Assembly (NCBI GenBank): GCA_028724905.1
Contig: JAQYTG010000015.1
Coordinates: 1-64,000 of the forward strand
Source of the DNA: Actinomycetaceae bacterium
Lineage (GTDB): Bacteria > Actinomycetota > Actinomycetes > Actinomycetales > Actinomycetaceae
DNA: 64,000 bases
Reading direction: 5' to 3'
Positions 1 through 10,500 of the stretch are shown here, piece by piece (the first letter of the stretch is position 1; each line of letters begins with the position of its first letter). The position numbers and the translations under genes were made by a program. The notes beneath the pieces were generated by a model, which was given only the letters and a program-made list of their open reading frames with translations, made no database searches and was not told the origin of the DNA.

Positions 1-517
1 ACAATAACGCCAACCAGGCGCTTGCCGTATCCGACTGCCTGGCGTATCAGACTGCTTGGCGTACTTGGCTGCCTAGCCATTATGTGGTGTGGGCACGGAC
101 GCGGCCTGGCGATGGAGTGGCGTAGGTAATGACGTGGCGTGAAAAAGCGTGCAATAAGGATGCAGGTGGGGCAGAATAAACTGTGTTGCGAGACACTAAG
201 AGTGTGCGAGGCACGAAAAGCGTGAGAGACACTGAGAGCGTGAGCATAAAGCGGACAATGGCCGTGAACGGCGAGTGTGAGCGTGGTGTGGGGCAACGAA
301 CGCGGGCACGGGTAGTGAAACAGCTGGCGAGTGCAAATGCGAACAGTGGGCGCAGGCATGAAAGGTGCGAGCACAAATGCGGCTAGCGAGCCTGAGCATG
401 GCGACGCGCACGGGCACGCGCATGAGGGCGGAGCATGAATGCGTGCATCGGATATGATGCGCAGACTGCGGGATGCGGGCACGTAGCACGCAGGCAAATA
501 AGTAGTATGGAGAAGAC
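1..517. other. Gene-poor spacer with degenerate short repeats
   Basis: No convincing gene is seen here. The stretch is built of drifting variants of short words, such as 'ctggcgta' near 35-65 and 'gcgtgagagacactgagagc' near 220-245. Open frames on both strands have biased, repetitive composition and no ribosome binding site, so they are treated as chance. Only the last 15 bases belong functionally to the next gene, as its Shine-Dalgarno sequence. Confidence 0.6.
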
Positions 518-1813
518 ATGGCTGGAAAGCATGCTATTGGTGGTGACGACGTAGCCCAGAGCCGCGTTGCAGCTCGCGTTGTAGCCTTGGAAGATCCTGC
601 GGCGTCAGAAAGTGCCGTTTCTTCAAAAGAGGAAGCAGATGCTGTGCGTCCAGAAAGTGCTGCAATCTCGAAAAACGCTACAACTCGGGAAAGCATTGCA
701 GTCCCGAAAACTGCTGCACATTTGCAGGATGCCACAGCGCAGGACGCCGCGGCTTCAAAGAATTCCAAATCCAGAAAAGGCTCCAGAAAAAGCTCCAGCT
801 CTAGAAGAAAAGGCCATAGTTCCAGAGAAAAGTCAGCTCCAGAAACAAAGATCTCAGATTCTGTAACTAGTGCAGAAACTAGCGAAGCTAGCGGCAAACT
901 CAGCAATCAAACTGGCAATGGAACTAGCGGTGAGACGGCAGATGGTAGCATGGCGGCGCCTACCGTTGCTTTGACCGGCTCTTCGGCATTGTCCGATTCT
1001 CCTACGTCTCCTGAGTCCTCCGTCCTTGCGGCCTCTGCCGGCTCCGCCACTTCCGCTGACTCTGCCACACCCTCATTGGTGTCGCCGTCTCCCCACTCTT
1101 CCGCAGCGGCTGCACCCGCCTCTGCCGAGTCACTCGCCTTTGCGGCCTCTGACTCGCCCATATCTAAGCCGCCCGCATCCCCGCCCTCAGCTTCCGCGCC
1201 CGCCTCTGCCGACTCACCCGCATCCAAGCCGTCCTCCTCTACTTCGGCTTCCTCCAGACGTTCCTCCGCACATTCCAAACGTCCGCGCTTTTCACTGCGC
1301 AATTTTCCTTTGGTGCGAGCATTTTTGCGCGTGGCGGAAGTAATCGTGGTGGTGGCAGCAGTGGGCATTATTGTCTCCACATTTTTCATATCGGTGTTGC
1401 AAATTCGCGGCACGAGTATGGCTCCTACGCTGCGCGAGGGTGATCTCGTCGTCACGAATCATTCCAACAGATTTGCCACTGGCGATATGGTGGCTTTCTA
1501 TTACAACAACCGTGTGCTCCTCAAACGGGTCATAGGGTTCCCTGGCGACTGGGTGGATATCAAGCCAGATGGCACAGTGTACGTCAATGACGTGCAGCTG
1601 CATGAGGATTATGTGCAAGGGTTGAGCTTTGGCGAGACGGATATCGTTTTTCCTTATCAAGTGCCTGAAAATCGCTATTTCGTGCTGGGGGATCATCGTA
1701 ATGTGTCGATTGATTCGCGCTCCGAGGCGCTGGGCACGGTGAGTGAAGAGCAAATAGTAGGAAAAGTGCTGATGCGAGTGTGGCCGCTGACGGCATTCGG
1801 GCCAGTGGGTTGA
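518..1813 (+). CDS. lepB: Signal peptidase I with long low-complexity N-terminal extension
   Basis: Type I signal peptidase (family S26), which cuts signal peptides from secreted proteins at the outer face of the membrane. The nucleophile is Ser300 in GTSMAPTLREGD and the general base is Lys336 in VLLKRVIGFPGD; the GDHRNVSIDSR box follows near the C-terminus. One membrane segment lies just before the catalytic domain (about 268-292). The ATG has a GGAGAAG ribosome site a few bases upstream. Residues 1-265 are rich in Ser, Ala, Pro, Lys and Glu and have no recognisable fold, so the protein is 431 residues against about 200-260 for the usual enzyme. The extension should be cytoplasmic. It stands alone upstream of the pilus operon, whose products need signal-peptide removal, but nothing shows a specific link. 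Confidence 0.93.
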   Translation: MAGKHAIGGDDVAQSRVAARVVALEDPAASESAVSSKEEADAVRPESAAISKNATTRESIAVPKTAAHLQDATAQDAAASKNSKSRKGSRKSSSSRRKGHSSREKSAPETKISDSVTSAETSEASGKLSNQTGNGTSGETADGSMAAPTVALTGSSALSDSPTSPESSVLAASAGSATSADSATPSLVSPSPHSSAAAAPASAESLAFAASDSPISKPPASPPSASAPASADSPASKPSSSTSASSRRSSAHSKRPRFSLRNFPLVRAFLRVAEVIVVVAAVGIIVSTFFISVLQIRGTSMAPTLREGDLVVTNHSNRFATGDMVAFYYNNRVLLKRVIGFPGDWVDIKPDGTVYVNDVQLHEDYVQGLSFGETDIVFPYQVPENRYFVLGDHRNVSIDSRSEALGTVSEEQIVGKVLMRVWPLTAFGPVG

Positions 1814-3009
1814 GTAGCGGCTCTTGCTGGGTTAGTGTCATTGCTTGATGGGGCGAGTGGCGTTACTGCTTCATACTGCTGGCTAGATTTATCGTGCTCG
1901 GGTGGTGCTCTTGCTGGGGTGACGGCGAGCTGACGAGTTGATGCTCTCGCTCGGGTTTTATCGTGTGGGGATTGGCTGTGCTGGCCAGCTAGGGTGTGGA
2001 TCAGGTTGATAATATCTACCAGACCAATTTTATTAACCTGCCGGACAAAATGGATCGGCCGACCTCTGTGTCCGTTCCTAATTTCCCTTGTGACGTGGGG
2101 GATGTATAAATATAGATATTTTTGCGGTTGAGCGTGGCGTATTTGGAATTATTAAAAAATTATATTTTTAGGACTAAGTACCTGATTCAGGGGTTATTTG
2201 TGCTCGTCGCAGCTTCATTGTTGTTCGCTTCGCCCGCATCGTTTCTCGGCGTGCCTCTTCGTTTGTGTGCGGCGCTCCCTCCTGCTGGCAGCCATCTTTT
2301 AGCGTGCGGCGCCTTCGCGTCAAAGCTCGGCTATAAACGCCGAAATTCTCTCTGCGGGCATGAGGGGTGTGCAAAGCAGCATCTGCTTGCCTCTACATTT
2401 TCGCACAGTAGCTCCAGCTGACTATCTCTTGCGGCTATATCCGCAAAGCACTCCCTATAGCTGGGAAAATAGCCTTACAGCTCAGGCGGGGCGTATCCCT
2501 TTTATTGAGAGTGTGCGACTTTTTTTGCTAAGAATTTTATTCTTTTTGCTAAGAATATGCACACATTACTCCAATGTAGCCAAAGCGGGATGTGCTGCCG
2601 TCTGTCTGCTCCATACCCCTCCATACCCTGTGTATGCATTGCATAGCACACTGCGCCATGCAGCTTCACGACGTTACTTATCCGCGTCACGTATCGCACT
2701 ATTGAACACCAGTCATGCCCTATGGACATGAACGCATCATCCAGTTGCCACCGCAGACGAAAGTCCCACTCCTCGGACGCCTAGTAAAAAACGCACATGA
2801 CACCCCAGAAAAATTGACTGCATAATTACACAGTAAAAATCTTAAAAAGCACTCTCAGATTGATGAGCTCCATCACAAAACCCCAGCAAGGCGCACAAAA
2901 AATGGAATTATCAAGCGCGCGCAGTCGCACCGCAGGCTGGTGTGCATAATATGCATTTTCCGCAACCACCCAAGAAAAAATCTATTTTTTATTCGGCGAA
3001 AATAATTGC

Positions 3010-3018
3010 GGGGGGGGG
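3010..3018. repeat. G9 homopolymer tract upstream of pilus operon
   Basis: Nine consecutive G residues, flanked by 'aataattgc' and 'taaatccgag'. Homopolymeric G tracts of this length are prone to slipped-strand mispairing. This one is about 350 bp before the shaft pilin start. A -35-like TTGCGG (3006-3011) and a -10-like TATTAA (3034-3039) lie on either side with a spacing longer than the ideal 17, so a shorter tract could improve a promoter. That promoter reading is inference. Confidence 0.6.
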
Positions 3019-3155
3019 TAAATCCGAGGAAGATATTAAGTACACCACAGGGGAGGTGTGCTAAGACGAAATGTTCCACGTCGATTCCGCGTCGATGTTC
3101 ATCGTGTGTTCACAGAGTGCGTATGAACTGCCTGGATGGACGGGGAACTTTTCAG

Positions 3156-3245
3156 CGTAGCTGCGAACTCTGCGCGATCACGCAGTGTAGTTGCGAACTC
3201 TACGCGGTTGCCCAATGTGCCCGCGAATTCGACGCAGCCACATCG
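3156..3245 (+). repeat. Three 30-bp tandem repeats in pilus leader
   Basis: Units begin at 3156, 3186 and 3216 and share a core tgcgaactctrcgcg that drifts in the third copy (ccgcgaattcgacgc). The period is exactly 30 bp. They lie 125-215 bp before the shaft pilin start. They may be binding sites for a regulator, RNA structural elements, or simply repeat drift like that in other spacers of this window. In one frame they would encode ten-residue Cys-containing repeats, but there is no ribosome site for that frame. Confidence 0.6.
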
Positions 3246-3370
3246 TGCGACTGCATACCCTAGCCCCAAGCGGACTGCTTATCGCAGCCACACGGCGCTG
3301 GGATGCTCAGCGCGCGGCCAATCGCTCCTTTGTGGTGTGACGTCAATGTCACTAAAAGTGAGGAATGATT

Positions 3371-5011
3371 ATGAAAACTAGGAAGAAGGGATTGTTGGGG
3401 CTGATCGCTATTGCGGCACTCGCGTTTGCCCCGATGGCATCCCCTGCCTATGCCGTAGATGTGGATATCACGGCGAATGTGGATATCACGGTGGACGACA
3501 CAGCCACTGGCAACACCTACGTGGCATACCAGATTTTCACGGGTGTGCCCGCCGATGATACGACGACTCTTACCCAGGTTGCATGGGGTGCTGCCAATCC
3601 TGGTGCAGCCACTGCCGGAAAAGTGATCGCTGCCTACAATGCCGTGGCCGATCCTGATCTGGATCAGGCGGCTTCTGCCTCAAGCGTGGCGGATGCAATC
3701 GGCAAACTTTCAAGCGAGAATGCGGTGAAATTTGCTACGCAGCTGGGGCAAGCCTTGAAAGACGTGCCAGGTATTGCTATGCCAGCCACCGGCGATCCTG
3801 CAAAACCCACTGCAAGTGTGGTTCCTGGCTACTACATCATTTTGCAGACCGCTAAAGACGATGCATTCACTGGATATAGCTCACCGCTGCTGAAAGTGGC
3901 AAAAGATATTACGGTGACGCCAAAGCGGGGCGACGTGACGTCAGACAAGAAAGTCTGGGAAAACACCGATACTCCGGCCACGCCAGCCGTGTTTACTGTG
4001 CAGGGCGATAGCTGGGGCGATACGGCCGACTATGAGACTGGTGATAATGTGCCTTTCCGTCTGCACGGCACCATTTCCACGCAGCTGAACGCCTACACGA
4101 AGTATAAGTTCCAGTTCAACGATACGTTGGCAGATGGCTTCACCCTTAATCAAGATTCCATCAAGGTTTATATTGGCGATCAAGAAGTGACCGCCGGTAA
4201 TTTCACCACGAATGTTCAAGGCCAGTCGTTCACCGTCGGTTGGGAGAATATGCTGGCTGATACGCTTACTCTTCCCGATACGTTCGCTGCTGGTGCTGAT
4301 GTGTACGTCACCTACACTGCTCTGCTCGACGGTGACGCCATTATTGGCAATCCTGGCAACGAGAACAAGCTCACCCTCACTCACTCCTCGAATCCGGCTG
4401 ATGAGGGCCACGAAGATACGACGCCAGAAGATAAGGTGTGGGTCTTCACCTATGAAATCGACGTCACCAAGGTGGATTCCGCAGATGCTGCCACCAAGAT
4501 TGAGGGCGCTAAGTTCAAGCTCTGGAGCGCAGCAGAGAACGGCAAGTGCGCCGTGCTCAACGCGGGTACGTACAGGATTGAATCCTGGACTGAAACTGCT
4601 GATGACTGCACCGAGCTCAGCTCTGATGCGCAAGGCCTGTTCAACGTGAAAGGCGTGGATTCGGGCACCTACTATCTCGAAGAGACGAGCGTACCTGAGC
4701 CATACCAGCTGCCTACGGCTCGTATGCAGCTAGTCGTGACGGCAACGACCACGGTGGATGATGCCACTCAGGTTGGCAAGATTGCCACGCTGGTTCTTGA
4801 TTCCAGCGCTGCGAATGTGGCTGCAACTCCTATAGACAGAATAGATCCTGGCATCGTTGCGGCTACGATCACCAACACCTCCAGCACTCTGCTTCCTGAG
4901 ACTGGTGGCATCGGCACCACGATCTTCACGGTGGTTGGTCTGCTGGTGATGGCTGGTGCTGCTGGCGGATTAGTGATCCGCAATCGCCGTAAAGAGCAGG
5001 CAAGCGCCTGA
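3371..5011 (+). CDS. LPXTG shaft (major) pilin, SpaA/FimA type
   Basis: Predicted polymerising pilin that forms the pilus shaft through sortase-made isopeptide links. After a Sec signal peptide ending near ASPAYA, an N-terminal pilin domain ends with ITVTPKRG, where Lys185 takes the place of the usual pilin-motif lysine (VYPKN in relatives). A fimbrial isopeptide (D2-type) domain and a SpaA/prealbumin-like domain follow, with an E-box at about 436-445 (YLEETSVPEPY). The sorting signal is LPETG (508-512), a hydrophobic segment and a basic tail. AGGA at 3361-3364 sits six bases before this ATG; an ATG two codons upstream (3365) is too close to that site. It is the first gene of a four-gene plus-strand operon. 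Confidence 0.92.
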   Translation: MKTRKKGLLGLIAIAALAFAPMASPAYAVDVDITANVDITVDDTATGNTYVAYQIFTGVPADDTTTLTQVAWGAANPGAATAGKVIAAYNAVADPDLDQAASASSVADAIGKLSSENAVKFATQLGQALKDVPGIAMPATGDPAKPTASVVPGYYIILQTAKDDAFTGYSSPLLKVAKDITVTPKRGDVTSDKKVWENTDTPATPAVFTVQGDSWGDTADYETGDNVPFRLHGTISTQLNAYTKYKFQFNDTLADGFTLNQDSIKVYIGDQEVTAGNFTTNVQGQSFTVGWENMLADTLTLPDTFAAGADVYVTYTALLDGDAIIGNPGNENKLTLTHSSNPADEGHEDTTPEDKVWVFTYEIDVTKVDSADAATKIEGAKFKLWSAAENGKCAVLNAGTYRIESWTETADDCTELSSDAQGLFNVKGVDSGTYYLEETSVPEPYQLPTARMQLVVTATTTVDDATQVGKIATLVLDSSAANVAATPIDRIDPGIVAATITNTSSTLLPETGGIGTTIFTVVGLLVMAGAAGGLVIRNRRKEQASA

Positions 5012-5122
5012 AACTAGCGGTACAAGCTCCTGAAACTCAGATGTAAGTATCTGACGTTTAAGGCGCAAAAGTGCGGCAGTAAGCAAGCACAAACAAGCAC
5101 AAGAAAAAGAAAGCACTGAAAA

Positions 5123-6412
5123 GTGGCATTGGACGCGCATAAAGCTGGGGTAGAGGCATCCTCGGGTAGCTCTGTACCTATGGAGAGTCCGGCACCCTCG
5201 GGTACCTCTACCTCAGCGCGCATTCGTGTTCCCAAGCACGCAGCAAACACTGCTGCGCCTGCCATAGCGCACGCAGCAGCAGATACCACGGCTCCTACTG
5301 CAGCAAACGCTGCGACGCTCACTGAGATGCCCGCCGCAGCGAGCGTTCACGTTGAGGTGAAGCTGGAGAAGCCGACAACTAGCCCGCGCACCAGGATTCG
5401 TAAGAAAATCCCAGATGCGCTGCTAATAGGTGTCTTTCTGGTTGGGCTTGCTGTGCTGTGTTATCCCGCCGTATCGAATTACTACAACGCGCTCATTCAA
5501 TCTCGGGCAATTTCTTCCTACGATTCTGCCGTAGCACACATGAAACCTGAGGATTTCACTGCGCTATGGCAGGATGCAGAGCAGTACAACGCCGAAATTG
5601 CCGGCAGAGGAATATATTTCAACCTCAGCAAGGAAGAGTATGGGCGCTATGGGCAGTTGTTAAACGTGGCAGGCACCGGAATGATGGGCTACATCACGAT
5701 TCCGAAACTGCGCGTGGAACTGCCGATATATCACGGCGTGAGTGAGGGAGTTTTGCAAATTGCCAGCGGGCACATACCTGGCAGCAGTCTTCCAACGGGA
5801 GGGGAGAGCACGCATGTGGTGCTCTCTGGGCACCGCGGGCTGCCAAGCTCCAAACTCTTCACGGATCTTGATCAGCTCCAAGAGGGCGATAGTTTCGCCT
5901 TGCACGTGCTCGATCGCACGCTCTCCTACCAGGTGGATCAAATCCGCACGGTAGAGCCACAAGAAGTGCAAGATCTAGAGCTAGTGTCAGGGCAGGATTA
6001 CGTGACGTTAGTGACGTGCACGCCCTACGCGATCAATACCCACCGGTTGCTGGTGCGTGGGCATCGGGTGCCATATCTCGATGCGGATTACGTGCAATCA
6101 GATGCTGTGCGCATTGATCCGGTGTTGGTGGCAACTGTGGTGACGGTGCCGATCTTTATTGCGATTTTCGGATACCTGATGATGCGCAGACGCCATCAGC
6201 GCAAGAGAGTAGCGGCCGAGCCAAGCTCCGAACTCGACACCGAGCCAAACGGTGAGCTGGGCACCAACCTGCAGCCTCGCTCTGAGGCGGATGCTCCGCC
6301 CCGTGTGGATAGCCAGAAGGCTGAGCATGGAGCGTCGCCCACAGTGGCAGAATCTGGCAGTTCGATAGTCGCTGCACAAGGCAAGCATAGGAAAGCGCAG
6401 AGGAAAGAGTGA
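5123..6412 (+). CDS. Class C (pilus) sortase
   Basis: Transpeptidase that joins pilin monomers on the outer membrane face. The catalytic triad is complete: His237 in VVLSGHRG, Cys299 in TLVTCTPYAINTHRLL, and Arg312 in LVRGHR. A membrane segment lies at about residues 100-125 and a second, typical of class C, near 333-355 followed by a basic stop-transfer. Residues 1-95 and the last 60 are Ala/Glu-rich low-complexity tails. The usual lid motif (Asp-Pro-Phe/Trp) ahead of the MGYITIPKL strand is not seen, so the active site may be open. The GTG start has a poor ribosome site and the true start may lie downstream, for example an ATG near 5180. The neighbouring pilins are its likely substrates. 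Confidence 0.93.
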   Translation: MALDAHKAGVEASSGSSVPMESPAPSGTSTSARIRVPKHAANTAAPAIAHAAADTTAPTAANAATLTEMPAAASVHVEVKLEKPTTSPRTRIRKKIPDALLIGVFLVGLAVLCYPAVSNYYNALIQSRAISSYDSAVAHMKPEDFTALWQDAEQYNAEIAGRGIYFNLSKEEYGRYGQLLNVAGTGMMGYITIPKLRVELPIYHGVSEGVLQIASGHIPGSSLPTGGESTHVVLSGHRGLPSSKLFTDLDQLQEGDSFALHVLDRTLSYQVDQIRTVEPQEVQDLELVSGQDYVTLVTCTPYAINTHRLLVRGHRVPYLDADYVQSDAVRIDPVLVATVVTVPIFIAIFGYLMMRRRHQRKRVAAEPSSELDTEPNGELGTNLQPRSEADAPPRVDSQKAEHGASPTVAESGSSIVAAQGKHRKAQRKE

Positions 6413-6415
6413 GCG

Positions 6416-7531
6416 ATGAGAAAAACTTCACGAGCTAGCTTGCTGGCAATGCTGTCGGTGCTGGTGCTCATAGCCGGTGCCGTGGTGGGAGCCGTATCTT
6501 TTCGCGCTCCTTATGCCTATGCTGAGGGCGGGGAGAATCAGTCTGAAACCGGAGCTAGCGCCCAGGGTGCCAGTGAAGCCCAACCCACCAACAACGAAGC
6601 CAACCACACCCCCAACCATTCTCGGGTCGTTAATCTTGATCTAGTCGATCCGAATCGGCTCGGATCGCTCACGCTGCTCTTCGCTGATCCAGAATCGGGC
6701 GATCCGCTGCCAGGCGTACACACCAGGATCTACCGCATTGCATATATGCAGCAAAATTTTCCAGCCACGGCCGAATTTGAGACGATACTAGCTGCCGTAG
6801 GCTGGGATGATTTTGCTCAGGCGCGCGCCACGCATGGCTACGCCAGCAGCGAGTGGGATACGATGGCGCGCACTATCCACGGGTATGTGCTGCAAGAGCA
6901 GATACCTCCCACCGCCGCTACCACCAGCGCTCGCAGCGGTGAAGCTACTTTTGCTGATCTTCCCGTGGGGCTATATCTCGTGGTGGTAGATGGGATGCTC
7001 GTGGACGATGAGACGATCCGCTATTCGTTTACGCCCGCAATTGTCGCCATTCCGAGCCAGGCTGCAGGCGGCGATCTAGATTATGCCGTGGTGGCGGAGC
7101 CGAAGCTGGAAAAGATGCCCCTTGGTAAGAATGTGCACTACAAAGTGGTGAAACAGTGGAACGATGGCGGCCATCGCGCTTCGCGCCCGCACGGGATCAC
7201 GGTGGATATTTATCGTGATGGTGAACTGGTGCAGAGCGTGAACCTCAACGATGCGAATAACTGGAGCTATGAGTGGAGCGGCGTGCAAGCACGGCACGAA
7301 TGGAGTGCGGTGGAGCATATCAGCGATCGGCGCTATACCGTGAGCAACCAGGTGCAGGGCACGAGCATTATTATCACGAACACTTTGCCTGATGCTCCGC
7401 CTGAAAGACTTAAAGAAACCGGATCGAGCCTGTGGTATTGGTGGCTGGCTCCGCTGCTGCTCAGTGGTGGCCTGATCCTGATAGCCCTCGGGCGGGGGCG
7501 CCGAGCCGCAAGTGTGGGGAGAGGAGAGTAG
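6416..7531 (+). CDS. Minor pilin / Cna-B surface protein with LKETG sorting motif
   Basis: Secreted 371-residue protein with an N-terminal signal peptide (residues 1-37), a domain starting GSLTLLFADPESG that looks like a pilin N-domain, and a Cna-B-type domain at about 235-325 beginning YKVVKQWNDGG. The C-terminus has the form of a cell-wall sorting signal, but the motif reads LKETG (332-336) instead of LPXTG, followed by a hydrophobic stretch and a basic tail. It begins three bases after the sortase stop and ends five bases before the adhesin start, so it is translationally close to both. By position it is probably the pilus base or an accessory pilin. The odd motif may mean preference for a particular sortase or loss of anchoring. 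Confidence 0.85.
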   Translation: MRKTSRASLLAMLSVLVLIAGAVVGAVSFRAPYAYAEGGENQSETGASAQGASEAQPTNNEANHTPNHSRVVNLDLVDPNRLGSLTLLFADPESGDPLPGVHTRIYRIAYMQQNFPATAEFETILAAVGWDDFAQARATHGYASSEWDTMARTIHGYVLQEQIPPTAATTSARSGEATFADLPVGLYLVVVDGMLVDDETIRYSFTPAIVAIPSQAAGGDLDYAVVAEPKLEKMPLGKNVHYKVVKQWNDGGHRASRPHGITVDIYRDGELVQSVNLNDANNWSYEWSGVQARHEWSAVEHISDRRYTVSNQVQGTSIIITNTLPDAPPERLKETGSSLWYWWLAPLLLSGGLILIALGRGRRAASVGRGE

Positions 7532-7535
7532 CACA

Positions 7536-10500
7536 ATGAGTAGTTCACGTGCGAGAGCAGTGGTTGGTGGCCATCGGAAGATGCTGTCAATGATTGGCGT
7601 GGGTGTCTTCACTGGCACCTTGCTGCTCATGCAGACGCCCTCTTTCTCCCTCGATGCTAGTGACGCCAGCGAGGTGGGTGTCGAAGTGGCAGCCGATGCG
7701 CCAGCAGGAGCCACGCCAGAAGCGACGGCACCAAAAGTTTCGATGCCAAGAGACACGGCACCCGAAGCGCCAGCGGAAAGCTCGTCCGAAGCTCCAGCGG
7801 GTGATGATCCTCAGGGCGCTGCTCCTGCGGCGGTTCCTCAATCTAGCCCCGTGCTGAGATCTGTCAGATCCGTCGCACCAGACAATGTTTATCAAATCGG
7901 TGATAACGGCGCGTTAAACGTGCATGGGCAAGAAGTGAGCGTAGAGACCATCGAATGTGTGGATGGCGATACCGTGAAAGCCCATGTGGCCTGGGAGATT
8001 CAAGCAAAGCCGCTCTTGCTATCCAGTGATCATGTACAGACTGCGGGGCGCGGAGTCTCTATCGCCGTGCCCAGCGTGATTGATACTGATTCTTTGAAAC
8101 TCACCCTTGAGTATTCGCAGACCCTCAAACCGGTGACGCTGCGCCACCCAGAGATCACGGCGGATAGTCTCGCCCCTGCTCCCAGCTGGTTTACTGATTT
8201 CATGCTGAAGGAAACTGGCAAATACGACGATTACAACGCTCTCCAACAGGATTTTGCTGAAGGAACCATCACCAAGGAAGAGCTAGAAGAATCCTTAAAG
8301 GGCTTAGTGCAGGTAGGGTATGGGTCTTATTCCTGGCGCTCGGGAGCCGCCGATTTGGCCGAAGACGTCGTAACGTATTTGAGAGGAGAGATTGCCAGCG
8401 GAGCTATTGACTACGATGGAGCCGTCGCTAGATACAATGAGCTCGTCAGTTGGAATGGTTATCAAGCGCTGACGCAGACTCGCAGCGATGATAGAACAAG
8501 TGATATTTTTAGCGACACGCACGATACGGATATTTTCACCCTAAATAAGTTGGATAAAGATATCCCCGTCCTCTCCCCGAGTGATTATGACCAAGCGTTC
8601 ACCAATGGGGGTAGGTTCTATGATGGGTGGCCTGCGGATGAAAAGGTGACGGTGCCCTACGAATACGTGACGCGTACCGCCACGTTTGAGCTAGCCGCAG
8701 ATGGCAGCCTCGTCACTGATTTTAATGATGAGGTGTTTAATAACGGGCATCCCGACCCTGATGATCGATATTCTGATGCACTTTCTGGCTTGGAACCAGC
8801 GGCACAAGTGGCACGCGAGATAGTGTTTGCGAAAGATGACTTATTGGCGCAAAAAGCTGATCTGGAAGCTCAAGAAGCTCAGCTTGCCGCTATAGCCAGC
8901 CCGAGTGCTGAGCAGTTGCAGCAGCTAGAAAAACTGCGCGCACAGCTAGCGTATGTACAGCGCACACTCGCCACCATCCCCGAAGACACCAGCCAGGAGA
9001 TCAGCCTGTATCGAAATCTGGTTTCGCCGTACATCGATGTGGTGAAGGCGCATGAAGCACAGGTATATGCCTATGACGCCACCCCAGCACAGATGGGCAC
9101 CGAGGGATATAACTTTGTGCACTACTATATGATGCGTCCAGATGGCGTCACCACCATCAAGCTTGAAGGCGATGTGATCTTAAAAGAAAACGGCGTGGTG
9201 AATCCTGGAGTTGCCGGAGCTCAAGAACTGCTCGACCGCCTGGAAGCCGATGGTGCGGCTTCGTTTGCATTACCGCTGCGTGCCACGAACGTGGGCTGGA
9301 AATGCTCTCAGGAGGGCGGGGGCCTTGGCTTTGGTTCCTATGAAGAGGGCTGCCAGCGATTAGCTGATTATTGGTGGGGAATGCATAGCGGCTTGCCGCA
9401 GTATTCGCTCACCTCGGATACCGTCAATAATCAACTTATTGACAACAACACCGAAAGTGGTCTGAAGACGAATCCGCAAGCTCCCGCCACCGGCCGCAAG
9501 TGCAACGTGACCAAAGATGAGATGGTTGGTGCTGATGGAGCATCGCATATTGATTACGCCACCATCTTCGGCGATGAACCAGGATTAGGTTTACCCACCT
9601 GGATAATGGACAGTTCCTTTAGGTTCCACTGGGTGGGAGGGGAGCCGGAAATAGTCCCCGCGACGGCTTTTGATGTGCGGTTTGATTTGTGGGATAGTGG
9701 TCGGCCGCTGACCGAGAACGATAAACAGCGATTGGCTGCATACGCCTATTTCTCCGTGGGTGATCAATATATGAAGACCTTTAATCTTCACGCGAATTGG
9801 GCAGTTGATTACACAGTTTCGTCGCTATACGGTGCATCCATTGAGGGGGGTAATGTCGGTCTGCCGGCTTACCAGCACTATTACCGTGCTGGCGACGGAA
9901 AACTGAAAATAATCGACTCTTTCCTTCCCGACTCGGACGGCCACGGCTACGGCGACTACGTGAAAGACGAGGACGGCAACGATCTGCTTGTCGATAGCGT
10001 CCGTTACACGGAAAATGGCTTGGAAGATGGGTGCGATCAGGCACTTGCAATTGTGAATCTCACCCGCAACGTGGAGCAGTGCGGAGTGTTCTTGAGTAAA
10101 TCGCTGATCAGTGGCGTCAAGACGGACGCTGGCGAATACGATTTGAGCGCGCAGCTGCAGGTGCCAGCGAGCGACGTTGATGGCCAGACGTATCGGTTTA
10201 TCGTCTACAAGCCATTTAAGGCTCCCGCGGGTGTTGTCACCAGCCCAGATGGCACAAAGACGCCCGTATTCAATTGGCGAGATCAGCCCCTCTCTGCTGC
10301 TGAACTCTACGGCTTCTCGTTCCCCGCTGATGGCTCAGCAGCGGCTGGTGTTTCCGCTCAGGCCCTAGCTCCGCCGAGTGATGCCGACTGGTGTCGCGCT
10401 CTGACGGCCACAAGCAGTGGGCGCGAATTTGCCATCGTGGATCGCAAGGTAGCTGCCGGCGAAAGCGCCTCCCCGATGGAAAAGATCGATCCGGCGCATC

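Larger units (their letters stand above)
1814..3370. other. Long spacer before the pilus operon, no supported gene
   Basis: About 1.55 kb without a convincing gene. It contains an AT-rich island near 2105-2175, a 14-bp direct repeat (tttttgctaagaat at 2522-2535 and 2543-2556, period 21), another AT-rich block around 2810-3005, a run of nine G at 3010-3018, and three 30-bp tandem repeats at 3156-3245. Open frames of 60-120 codons exist but lack Shine-Dalgarno sequences and have unusual Cys- or Arg-rich content. The position and repeat content suggest a regulatory leader for the pilus genes. Confidence 0.5.

Noticed and set aside
907..1455. Long minus-strand open frame inside the signal peptidase gene
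   Set aside because: It is antisense to a Ser/Ala-rich low-complexity region, where codon bias keeps the reverse frame open. No ribosome site or family.
2122..2731. Two overlapping plus-strand frames in the spacer before the pilus operon
   Set aside because: No Shine-Dalgarno sequence, no family likeness, mixed AT-rich and Cys-rich content. More likely chance frames.
3006..3263. Cys-rich frame running through the G tract and the 30-bp repeats
   Set aside because: TTG start without ribosome site, and the composition follows the repeats. Kept as DNA repeats only.
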